Below are positions 7,901 to 13,467 of a stretch of 18,895 nt of DNA, in pieces. Position 1 is the first letter of the stretch, and every line of letters starts with the position of its first letter. The notes under the pieces were generated by a model. It saw nothing but the letters and a program-made list of their open reading frames with translations, searched no databases and was not told the DNA's origin. The translations under genes were made by a program, and so were the position numbers. Source of the DNA: an uncultured Lachnospiraceae bacterium (lineage in GTDB: Bacteria; Bacillota; Clostridia; Lachnospirales; Lachnospiraceae); the NCBI GenBank assembly GCA_910577065.1, contig CAJTLD010000044.1, positions 1,179 to 20,073 of the forward strand. The letters run 5' to 3'.

Positions 7901-8955
7901 GGCATGGCGGAAAGCGTCTCGACCGCCGATTTAAAATAGGAAAGCTTCTTGGGATGATCCATGGCGTCCTTCACGTCCGCGGGCATCTGCGCCGCGTCCA
8001 GCGGGCTGTATTCCCCAAGCTGCGCCTGCATTGCGGCCGCGGCTGCCTGCAGCTGTGCAAACATTTCGTTTAAGCTGCTGTATGTACTTTCGATTTTGTT
8101 CTTTTTGTAAGCCTTTTTTTCTCCTTCCAGGGCGGATTTGCTGGCTTTTAGGCTGGTAAGCTGCGATTCGTAGGAAGCCCTTGTGGCGACCGCCTGGTTT
8201 AATGCAAGCGTAGCGTCCGCCAATTCCGTCGTCGTCGTATCCTGCTGGCTGGAAAGATCCTGTTCCCTCTTATTGATTTCCGAACGGGCTTCTGCCAGGG
8301 AGCTTTCCGCGTCCGCCAGTTCGTTTTTGGCGTCGGAGAGCTTATCGTTTGTCAAAAGCAGGATTTTTTCGTTGATCTGGTCGATTTTTTCCTGGTTTAA
8401 ACGTACCTCTATCGACTTTTCCACGATTCCGATATCCGAAACGCTGGCTACGCCTCCCTGCCGCTCAAAGTACGGAATAACGGTGTCCTGCGCAAAATCC
8501 GACAGTTCATAGATATCCATGCCTTCGCAGCTGACGCTGGCATACATCGTCGCCATCATATCCATGCTGATTTCCATGATATTGGGCTTGCCGCAGGTAT
8601 CCGGCAGAAGCGACTCAATCTGGTTGGTCGCGGACGACACCTTGACCATTGCGGAATCCATGCTGGTGTCTTCTTCAAATTCCAGCATGACCATACTGTA
8701 GTTTTCCGCGCTGGTGCTTGTGACTTCTTCTACGCCGTTTATGGTACCCAGCGCGCTTTCCATCGGCTTTGTAACGCTTTCTTCCACTTTTTCCGGACTG
8801 GCCCCGGGATACGTCGTAACAACTATCATATACGGCATGCTCATGTCCGGCAGAAGATCCGTCTTCATCCCCGTAAGGCAGACAAATCCGATCGCCAGGA
8901 CGACAATGACCGCCACCAGAACCGTAAACGGCTTCTTCACACTGTATTTTATCAT
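4957..8955 (-). CDS. RND-superfamily exporter (HAE1-like) with a large coiled-coil insert
   Basis: About 1332 residues from the ATG at 8955; an AcrB-type permease is usually about 1000-1050. GGAGG five bases before this ATG favours it over the in-frame GTG at 8973. The N-terminal membrane helix (about 10-30) is followed by TDLLPDMSMPYMIVVTTYPG, typical of HAE1 pumps. The helix 4 signature GMLVDNSIVVIENVYRLR keeps one acidic residue (Asp680, with Asn681 in place of the second AcrB Asp). The helix 10 region VVNNGIVFVDYTNQLR has Asn where AcrB has its Lys. Between about 194 and 474 (nt 7534-8376) lies an Ala/Glu/Lys/Gln-rich coiled coil, inserted where AcrB begins its docking subdomain. The flanking sequence resumes with LTLEALSGMIYAQNFSMPAG. 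It is a proton-driven exporter in the cell membrane; the substrate is unknown. No membrane-fusion (adaptor) gene is visible. A 10-bp inverted repeat upstream may be its operator. Confidence 0.9.
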   Translation of the reverse strand: MIKYSVKKPFTVLVAVIVVLAIGFVCLTGMKTDLLPDMSMPYMIVVTTYPGASPEKVEESVTKPMESALGTINGVEEVTSTSAENYSMVMLEFEEDTSMDSAMVKVSSATNQIESLLPDTCGKPNIMEISMDMMATMYASVSCEGMDIYELSDFAQDTVIPYFERQGGVASVSDIGIVEKSIEVRLNQEKIDQINEKILLLTNDKLSDAKNELADAESSLAEARSEINKREQDLSSQQDTTTTELADATLALNQAVATRASYESQLTSLKASKSALEGEKKAYKKNKIESTYSSLNEMFAQLQAAAAAMQAQLGEYSPLDAAQMPADVKDAMDHPKKLSYFKSAVETLSAMPGSQLDASMAEQAKSLDKKTLKQLYEIVHVRLPQIETELANLEIEIKVAEEVLKQVETQMSTVDDAYKQAEAGKIAAAAGFGSGSAQIAAAKTAMEEAKEELENANKTYQDSVTEARKNANIDQMLTLEALSGMIYAQNFSMPAGYIDDETDKQWLLKVGESYTSQEELEQMVLCEIKDIGDIRLQDVADLTTIDNAGESYAKVNGDPGIILSIFKGSTAGTSDVSKQCLEAIDELQADYPELNITPLMDQGEYISVLIESIASSMLIGALLAVFILAVFLMDIRPTLVVAFSIPFSVLVSIIIMYFAGLSINMMSLSGLSLAVGMLVDNSIVVIENVYRLRYRGLSSPRAAFQGAKQVAGAIIASTLTTICVFFPMVFTTGMVRDLMLPFALTITFALTASLIVALTAVPTIGSALLKKATPKPHRIFDKIQEVYAVILKFCLRIKVIPLGISVALLVFCIVTVLSMGIVLIPDMGGEQISVTVTMPDDDDKETAYRKADEVMDAILAAEGVEYAGSMDGSSSAGLFGGMTGDSGDGFGSFSVYVLPKEEYNSKKQVEEICLQIEENTKELECEVAVSNSMMGEMDQMLGSGLQVDIHGQDLETLTKISEEVMGILEKVEGFDNISNGQEEADEEIHLNIDKDKSMRLGLTGAQIYGDISERLTTDKTAVTIKAGETDLDVVIVDETDLLTKENLMDMEFETQKQDDDGKTVTETHRLSEFATLDYGTSVAGINRTNGERYMSVTAETSDGYNTTILSRKVEDLLNGYDMPDGYSYEFGGETSNTTDMLEQMGKLLILGFVLIYLVMVAQFQSLLSPFIVIFTVPLAFTGGLLAMLFTGEQMSLITLMGFLVLMGTVVNNGIVFVDYTNQLRAGGMTRRDALIATGKTRMRPILMTAFTTILAMLAMVFSRNTASELGRGMAVVVAGGLMYATFMTMFIVPVMYDILYRKEVHVVDIGDETMDDAPDDAAEFMEQMERED

Positions 8956-8980
8956 CGCAACCTCCATGTCCACATTGTAC

Positions 8981-9009
8981 TTGTGTTAAACGTTTGTATT
9001 TTAACACAA
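8981..9009. promoter_or_regulatory. Perfect 10-bp inverted repeat upstream of the RND exporter, candidate operator
   Basis: TTGTGTTAAA (8981-8990) and TTTAACACAA (9000-9009) flank CGTTTGTAT. It lies 25 bases upstream of the exporter ATG, in the 104-nt gap after mutY. The size and symmetry suit a dimeric repressor of a type that often controls efflux pumps, such as TetR. No regulator gene is adjacent. It has no T-run and does not resemble a terminator. A sigma-A -10-like TACAAT lies beside it on the minus strand, without a good -35. Confidence 0.55.
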
Positions 9010-9059
9010 TTTATGTTTGGGGGGTATTGATTTTATGAGATTTTATATTTTTTTCAGAT

Positions 9060-10136
9060 TTAAAAATCTTTTTTCCGGTCAGCCAGATACTTCATATAAG
9101 CCGCAAATGCCGAAGGTACCGCATAACGTTTTTCCAACTCCGAAAACTCCGCAAATATACGCGCCGCATCCGCCCCTTTGTCTGGCTCTACCTTTACCAG
9201 ATACCCTTTCATACGCCATTCCACATGCGAAAAAATATGCCTGGCATCCAAAATCTGTTCCACAAAAAGCGGCGCAAAGCCCTGGGCTTCTACATAAGAA
9301 ATTACTGATGTCCTGTCCAGATACCCCGGTTCATTCGGAAACTCGTACAATCCCGCCAAAAGCCCCCGATCCGGCCGTTTTTGGATCAGAATCTTATCCC
9401 CGTCCCGGATCAAAAGCACGGTGCGCTCTTCTACCCTGCGCTTTGCGGGTTTGCTTTTTTGCGGAAGCTGTGCGATCCGCCCTTCTTTTTTGGCCGCGCA
9501 AACTTCCAGCCAGGGACACTCGCCGCAGCAGGGCGTCCCGTTTGGAAGACAGACCGTCGCCCCAAGTTCCATCAGCGCCTGGTTAAACGCGCCTGCCTGT
9601 CCTTTCGGAATGATTTTTTCAAGTTCCGCCTCCATATTGGCGCGCACCTGCTGCTTCATAATGTCTCTGTCGTCGCCCGAAACCCTTGAAATCACGCGCA
9701 GAACATTTCCGTCCACCGCGGCGACCGAAACGCCGTATGCAATGGACGCAACCGCCCCGGCCGTATAATGTCCGATTCCTTTTAACTTTAACAATTCGGC
9801 GTACTCCGAAGGGATTTTTCCTCCGTACTCTTCCATAACCTGCCTGGCCGCCGCCTGCATATTCCGCACGCGGTTATAATACCCAAGCCCTTCCCACAAT
9901 TTTAACAAGTCGTCTTCTTTGCACTGCGCCAATGACGCCACATCCGGAAGTTTTTTTACAAACCTTTCAAAATAAGGCTTTACCGCCTCTACCCTGGTCT
10001 GCTGCAGCATAATTTCCGATACCCATACGCGGTACGGGGTAACGTCTTCTCGCCACGGCAGCGTTCTGGCATGGCCTTCAAACCACGCCAGAAGCGGTTG
10101 TACCAGTATTTCCAATCCGTATTCTTCTATTTTCAT
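9060..10136 (-). CDS. mutY: A/G-specific adenine DNA glycosylase MutY
   Basis: A 358-residue base-excision repair enzyme that removes adenine mispaired with 8-oxoguanine or guanine. The start is taken at the ATG at 10136, because AGGAG lies five bases upstream; an in-frame ATG at 10160 lacks such a site. The catalytic Glu is in SEIMLQQT (about residue 41). The helix-hairpin-helix is LKGIGHYTAGA (about 118-128), and the catalytic Asp is in VAAVDGNV (about 142). The 4Fe-4S cysteines follow at about 196-213, where the spacing is C-X7-C-X2-C-X5-C with an extra Cys just before the second ligand. The C-terminal MutT-like domain that recognises 8-oxoguanine spans about 232-350. The gene lies 88 nt after the aminotransferase and 104 nt before the exporter, all in the same direction, so partial co-transcription is possible. 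No terminator is seen after it. Confidence 0.95.
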   Translation of the reverse strand: MKIEEYGLEILVQPLLAWFEGHARTLPWREDVTPYRVWVSEIMLQQTRVEAVKPYFERFVKKLPDVASLAQCKEDDLLKLWEGLGYYNRVRNMQAAARQVMEEYGGKIPSEYAELLKLKGIGHYTAGAVASIAYGVSVAAVDGNVLRVISRVSGDDRDIMKQQVRANMEAELEKIIPKGQAGAFNQALMELGATVCLPNGTPCCGECPWLEVCAAKKEGRIAQLPQKSKPAKRRVEERTVLLIRDGDKILIQKRPDRGLLAGLYEFPNEPGYLDRTSVISYVEAQGFAPLFVEQILDARHIFSHVEWRMKGYLVKVEPDKGADAARIFAEFSELEKRYAVPSAFAAYMKYLADRKKDF

Positions 10137-10224
10137 CCTGACTCCTGTCCGTTGATACATTCACAAATTCTGCCGCAAAGCCCGCGCCTTTCGTATTCCC
10201 GGACGCCTCCCGCCAAATCCGAAA

Positions 10225-11397
10225 TCACGTTTTCATCCTGCCTTTTACAAATACCGCTATTTTTTTGAGACATTCCCGTATTATATCTTCAGAATATGCA
10301 TATGAACAGCGTATAAACCCGTCGCCGCAGGCCCCAAACGCATCTCCTGGGATCACGGCTACCTTCTGTTCTTCTAACAGCCTGCTGCAAAACTCCCGGC
10401 TTCCCATACCAAGTTTCGCTACGGACGGGAATACATAAAACGCGCCTTTGGGCTCCGCCACTTCAAGCCCCATATCCATAAACCCCTGAACCATAATCAC
10501 ACGCCTTTTGTCATATTCTTTTCGCATCTGCCCCAACACCTCTTCCCGGACGGGGCTGTCCAATGCGCAAACCGCCGCGCGCTGGCTTATCGTACCCGCC
10601 GACATGGTCGTAAACTGGTGGATTTTATTCATATAAAATATAACGTCCTTTGGGCCTGCCGCAAAACCCAGACGCCAGCCCGTCATTGCAAATGCCTTGG
10701 AAAATCCGTTTAACACCAGGGTACGCTCCGCCATGCCGGGCAGGGACGCAATCGACACGTGTTTTTTCCCATAGGTCAGTTCCGCATAAATTTCATCGCT
10801 GATAACAAAAATATCATGTTCTTTTACGATTTTTGCAACCGCCTTTAAATCTTCCTCTTCCATAATCGCCCCGGTGGGGTTATTGGGATAGGATATCATA
10901 AGTACTTTTGTCTTGTCCGTTATTTTTTCCAAAAGCCCCGCCGCCGTCAGGCGGAACCTGTCGGACGCCTTTGTTTCGACTGCAACCGGAACGCCTCCGC
11001 AAAGTTCTACGCAAGGCTCATAGGAAACATAACACGGCTCTGTCACTAACACCTCGTCTCCCGGGTTCACCAGGGCGCGCAGCGCCAAATCAATGCCTTC
11101 GCTTGCCCCCATCGTAACCAGTATCTGATCCTCCCCATGATAATACAGCCCGAATTTTTTCAGGTAGTCCGCCGCGGCCCGGCGAAGCTCCACCGTCCCG
11201 CGGTTGTCCGTGTATTTGGTATCGGCGCTTTGGATAGAACGGACCGCCGCGTCGCATATATGCTTTGGGGTGGCAAAATCGGGTTCGCCCACCCCAAGGG
11301 ACAGCGCGCCGTCCAGTGAATTTGCCACATCAAAAAAATCCTTGATACCGGAATCCGGCATGGCCCGTACGATTTCGGATATATAAGATTTACCCAT
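10225..11397 (-). CDS. PLP-dependent class I/II aminotransferase
   Basis: A 390-residue fold-type I aminotransferase of the aspartate-aminotransferase superfamily, with PLP as cofactor. Seen are SLGVGEPDFATP (33-44), the substrate-side YTDNRG (62-67), the PLP phosphate loop MGASEGIDLAL (96-106), NNPTG (172-176), SDEIY (200-204, Asp to the pyridine nitrogen and Tyr to O3'), the Schiff-base lysine in GFSKAFAMTGWRLG (Lys234), and the carboxylate-binding Arg in FIRCSYA (Arg363). Length is normal. The substrate cannot be fixed from sequence; aspartate, alanine, aromatic or N-acetyl-diaminopimelate aminotransferases of this group look alike. The GAGGAGA site about seven bases before the ATG sets the start. 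It is transcribed from a good sigma-A-type promoter (11493-11466), and its mRNA should begin with the hairpin at 11426-11457. Confidence 0.9.
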   Translation of the reverse strand: MGKSYISEIVRAMPDSGIKDFFDVANSLDGALSLGVGEPDFATPKHICDAAVRSIQSADTKYTDNRGTVELRRAAADYLKKFGLYYHGEDQILVTMGASEGIDLALRALVNPGDEVLVTEPCYVSYEPCVELCGGVPVAVETKASDRFRLTAAGLLEKITDKTKVLMISYPNNPTGAIMEEEDLKAVAKIVKEHDIFVISDEIYAELTYGKKHVSIASLPGMAERTLVLNGFSKAFAMTGWRLGFAAGPKDVIFYMNKIHQFTTMSAGTISQRAAVCALDSPVREEVLGQMRKEYDKRRVIMVQGFMDMGLEVAEPKGAFYVFPSVAKLGMGSREFCSRLLEEQKVAVIPGDAFGACGDGFIRCSYAYSEDIIRECLKKIAVFVKGRMKT

Positions 11398-11425
11398 ATC
11401 TTTGTCTCCTCATAATATATATTGC

Positions 11426-11457
11426 GTAACAGCGAAGCCGGAAGGCCGAACTGTTAC
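11426..11457 (-). promoter_or_regulatory. Hairpin at the 5' end of the aminotransferase leader
   Basis: The arms GTAACAG (11426-11432) and CTGTTAC (11451-11457) are perfect. Inside them GCC (11437-11439) pairs with GGC (11444-11446) over a GGAA loop, with symmetric CGAA/CGAA internal loops between. From the predicted promoter, transcription would start at or just before this element. It may stabilise the mRNA 5' end or be a protein site. There is no T-run to suggest a terminator. Confidence 0.55.
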
Positions 11458-11465
11458 TATATTGC

Positions 11466-11493
11466 AGTATACTACTATTTTTCTAATTGTCAA
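11466..11493 (-). promoter_or_regulatory. Sigma-A-type promoter for the aminotransferase gene
   Basis: On the minus strand a perfect TTGACA (11493-11488) is followed by 16 bases and TATACT (11471-11466). The predicted start is near 11459. Its -35 box overlaps, on the opposite strand, the -35 box of the crt promoter. Confidence 0.75.
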
Positions 11494-11515
11494 AGCCCCT
11501 CAATAGGTGTATAAT
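11487..11515 (+). promoter_or_regulatory. Sigma-A-type promoter for crt-proC
   Basis: TTGTCA (11487-11492), a 17-base spacer, and a perfect TATAAT (11510-11515). The predicted start is near 11522, giving a leader of about 70 nt with the hairpin at 11537-11561 and the AGGAGG site at 11579-11584. Confidence 0.82.
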
Positions 11516-11536
11516 GGCTCTGATAAATAAAAACAA

Positions 11537-11561
11537 TCAGACGGCCTAAAAGACCGTCTGA
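11537..11561 (+). promoter_or_regulatory. Leader hairpin upstream of crt
   Basis: TCAGACGG (11537-11544) and CCGTCTGA (11554-11561) form a perfect 8-bp stem over a 9-nt A/G-rich loop, within the crt 5' leader. On the + strand no T-run follows, so it is not an obvious attenuator. On the minus strand the stem is followed by TTGTTTTTATTTAT and could end leftward transcription before the aminotransferase promoter. Confidence 0.5.
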
Positions 11562-11592
11562 ACATTCAAAAACAACATAGGAGGTTTTTCAA

Positions 11593-12387
11593 ATGAACAA
11601 TTTAGTTTTAGAGGTTGCCGACGAGATTGCAGTCCTCAAAATCAGCCGCCCGGGGGCGCTTAACGCATTAAATTCCGAAACATTAGATGAATTAGACCAG
11701 GTTTTAACCGAAATCGAAGCCAGGGACGACGTAAAAGTTGTTATTTTAACCGGCGGCCCGGACAAAAAAGGCAATGAATTCAAATCGTTCGTTGCAGGCG
11801 CCGCAATTGACGAAATGGTAAATTTCTCAGCAGCCGAGGCGCGGGCATTCGGCATGAAAGCTTCCGTTCCGTTCTTTAAGCTTATGAACATGCGCCAGGT
11901 TACCATTGCAGCCGTAAACGGCTTTGCACTTGGCGGCGGCTGCGAGATCGCTATGGCATGCGATATCCGGATCGCTTCCGACAACGCTACGTTCGCACAG
12001 CCGGAAACAGGCCTTGGCATCATCCCGGGCTTTGGCGGCACACAGCGTCTTGCACGTTTAGTCGGCATGGGACGCGCAAAAGAAATGATCTTTACCTGCG
12101 ACAGCATTGACGCAAACGAAGCATACCGCATCGGCCTTGTCAATAAGGTAGTTGCAAAAGAAGAACTGATGGGCGCGGCTACGGAAATGGCCAAGAAAAT
12201 CATTTCCAAAGGAAGCTATGCCGTTTCCATTGCAAAAGCCGCTATCAACAACGGCTATGATATGGATATCCGCAACGCCGTTGAAATGGAAGCCAACTTA
12301 TTCGGCGTAACCTGCTCCACGCATGACAAAACAGAAGGCATGAGCGCTTTCCTTGAAAGAAGGGCCGCCGATCTGACGGATTTCTAA
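11593..12387 (+). CDS. crt: 3-hydroxybutyryl-CoA dehydratase (crotonase)
   Basis: A 264-residue crotonase-fold enzyme that dehydrates (S)-3-hydroxybutyryl-CoA to crotonyl-CoA in butyrate synthesis. The sequence follows clostridial Crt closely: RPGALNALNSETL (19-31), FVAGAAIDEM (66-75, first oxyanion-hole loop), NGFALGGGCEIAMACDIRIA (109-128) with catalytic Glu118, and QPETGLGIIPGFGGTQRL (136-153) with catalytic Glu138. The two glutamates are 20 residues apart, as in known hydratases. The usual AGADI is AGAAI here, a change outside the catalytic pair. A few extra residues lie in the loop before it. AGGAGG with 8-nt spacing fixes the start. It has its own strong promoter and is followed by proC after 12 nt. 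The other butyrate genes (thl, hbd, bcd, etfAB) are absent nearby, so a role in general fatty-acyl-CoA metabolism is also possible. Confidence 0.9.
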   Translation: MNNLVLEVADEIAVLKISRPGALNALNSETLDELDQVLTEIEARDDVKVVILTGGPDKKGNEFKSFVAGAAIDEMVNFSAAEARAFGMKASVPFFKLMNMRQVTIAAVNGFALGGGCEIAMACDIRIASDNATFAQPETGLGIIPGFGGTQRLARLVGMGRAKEMIFTCDSIDANEAYRIGLVNKVVAKEELMGAATEMAKKIISKGSYAVSIAKAAINNGYDMDIRNAVEMEANLFGVTCSTHDKTEGMSAFLERRAADLTDF

Positions 12388-12399
12388 TCTGTACATACG

Positions 12400-13209
12400 A
12401 TGGACAAGACAATAGGATTTATTGGCTGCGGCAATATGGGCTGCGCCATGATGAGCGGAATATTAAACTCCGGGCTGTACAAAGCGGATCAGATTACCGC
12501 CAGCGCGCATACGCAGGCGACGCTAAGCCGCCTGTCCGAATCCTTCGGCATTCGGGTAACGCCTGACAACCGGACCGTCGTGCAAAATTCCGATATTATT
12601 TTTCTGGCCGTAAAGCCTTATCTTTACAAAGAAATCATTGAAGAAATCCGGGACGATACGGACGAAGAAAAACTGATCATTGCAATCGCCGCCGGGATCA
12701 GCCATTCAAAACTGGACGATTTTTTCGGCAAACCGGTTAAAATCGTCCGCGCCATGCCGAACACGCCGGCTATGGTTTTAGCGGCAATGTCCGCTTTGAC
12801 GCCAAACGAACTGGTAACGGAAGAAGAAATGCAGACGGTTACTGCGATTTTTAAAAGCTTCGGCCGGGCGCAAGCCATACCGGAGTCCCTGATGGACGCG
12901 GTAACCGGCGTCAGCGGCTCCTCTCCGGCTTACGTCTACATGTTTATCGAGGCTATGGCGGATGCCGCCGTTGCCGACGGAATGCCGCGCGCGCAGGCCT
13001 ATGAATTTGCCGCGCAATCCGTATACGGCGCAGCAAAAATGGTTCTGGAAACAGGAAAACACCCCGGCGAACTCAAAGACGCAGTCTGCTCCCCCGGGGG
13101 CGCTACGATTGCCGCAGTCGCCAAACTAGAAGAAACCGGGCTGCGGAATGCGGTTATCAGCGCGCAAAGATGCTGCGTGGAAAAATCCAAAAAAATGGGC
13201 AAATCCTAA
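12400..13209 (+). CDS. proC: Pyrroline-5-carboxylate reductase
   Basis: A 269-residue enzyme that reduces 1-pyrroline-5-carboxylate to proline with NAD(P)H, the last step of proline synthesis. The N-terminal Rossmann domain has GFIGCGNMG (6-14), the conserved LAVKP (69-73), and IVRAMPNTPA (115-124). The helical dimerisation and active-site domain has TGVSGSSPAYVYMFIEAMAD (169-188) and DAVCSPGGATIAAVAKLE (227-244). The length is typical. The ATG lies only 12 nt after the crt stop and has no recognisable Shine-Dalgarno sequence, so translation probably depends on ribosomes arriving from crt. The pair shares the crt promoter and ends at the terminator at 13234-13268. There is no evident metabolic link between proline and crotonyl-CoA steps. 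Confidence 0.93.
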   Translation: MDKTIGFIGCGNMGCAMMSGILNSGLYKADQITASAHTQATLSRLSESFGIRVTPDNRTVVQNSDIIFLAVKPYLYKEIIEEIRDDTDEEKLIIAIAAGISHSKLDDFFGKPVKIVRAMPNTPAMVLAAMSALTPNELVTEEEMQTVTAIFKSFGRAQAIPESLMDAVTGVSGSSPAYVYMFIEAMADAAVADGMPRAQAYEFAAQSVYGAAKMVLETGKHPGELKDAVCSPGGATIAAVAKLEETGLRNAVISAQRCCVEKSKKMGKS

Positions 13210-13233
13210 CGCCCATATCAGCCGGACGCATCC

Positions 13234-13268
13234 AAAAAAACGGTTCCCAAAACTGGGAACCGCTTTTT
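13234..13268. terminator. Bidirectional terminator between proC and the mini-protein gene
   Basis: A perfect 9-bp stem, CGGTTCCCA (13241-13249) with TGGGAACCG (13254-13262), over AAAC. It is followed by CTTTTT (13263-13268) on the + strand. On the minus strand it is followed by seven T residues (the A-run at 13234-13240). It ends crt-proC on one strand and the giant-protein/mini-protein unit on the other. Confidence 0.9.
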
Positions 13269-13326
13269 GGATTACTCCTTCATATTTCACTGGTTTTACT
13301 TGAAATACTGGAAGATATTTTTATTT

Positions 13327-13437
13327 CTATCCAATCGGGAATGGCACCTCTTCTTCACCAGGGCCGCCACTTGTGGTAACAATATCCTCTGTTACAAAAT
13401 AAATCACTTCCATATCAGGTGTTTCATATTTCACCAT
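13327..13437 (-). CDS. 36-residue mini-protein downstream of the giant surface protein
   Basis: A short gene encoding 36 residues, beginning MVKYETPDMEVIYF, continuing with EDIVTTSGG, and ending in an acidic, Pro/Gly-rich tail (PGEEEVPFPIG). It has no Cys, Lys-rich stretch, signal peptide or membrane segment. The evidence that it is real is the AAAGGAGGTG ribosome-binding site (13454-13445), almost the full anti-16S sequence, seven bases before the ATG. It also sits 30 nt after the stop of the giant protein gene and ahead of a good terminator. From memory, short Clostridia proteins of the form KYExPxMEVixFxxEDvitTSGG recur, but I know no function for them. A peptide precursor, a signal or a regulator of the upstream protein are all possible. 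Confidence 0.7.
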   Translation of the reverse strand: MVKYETPDMEVIYFVTEDIVTTSGGPGEEEVPFPIG

Positions 13438-13467
13438 GAATATACACCTCCTTTCCAAATTTAACCA

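Noticed and set aside
8956..8973. Upstream GTG start for the RND exporter
   Set aside because: The GGAGG site lies between this GTG and the ATG at 8955 with five-base spacing to the ATG, and the RND family sequence begins with IKYSVKKP after that ATG.
9017..9586. A 189-codon open frame on the + strand opposite mutY
   Set aside because: It is antisense to well-supported MutY motifs, including the iron-sulfur loop, and its product is low-complexity and Pro-rich. It is a shadow of a GC-rich gene.
11537..11562. CCGTCTGAA and its complement, resembling the Neisseria DNA uptake sequence GCCGTCTGAA
   Set aside because: Both arms lack the full 10-base core in the correct context, the genes around are clostridial, and one inverted pair is explained as a leader hairpin. 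Resemblance is taken as chance.
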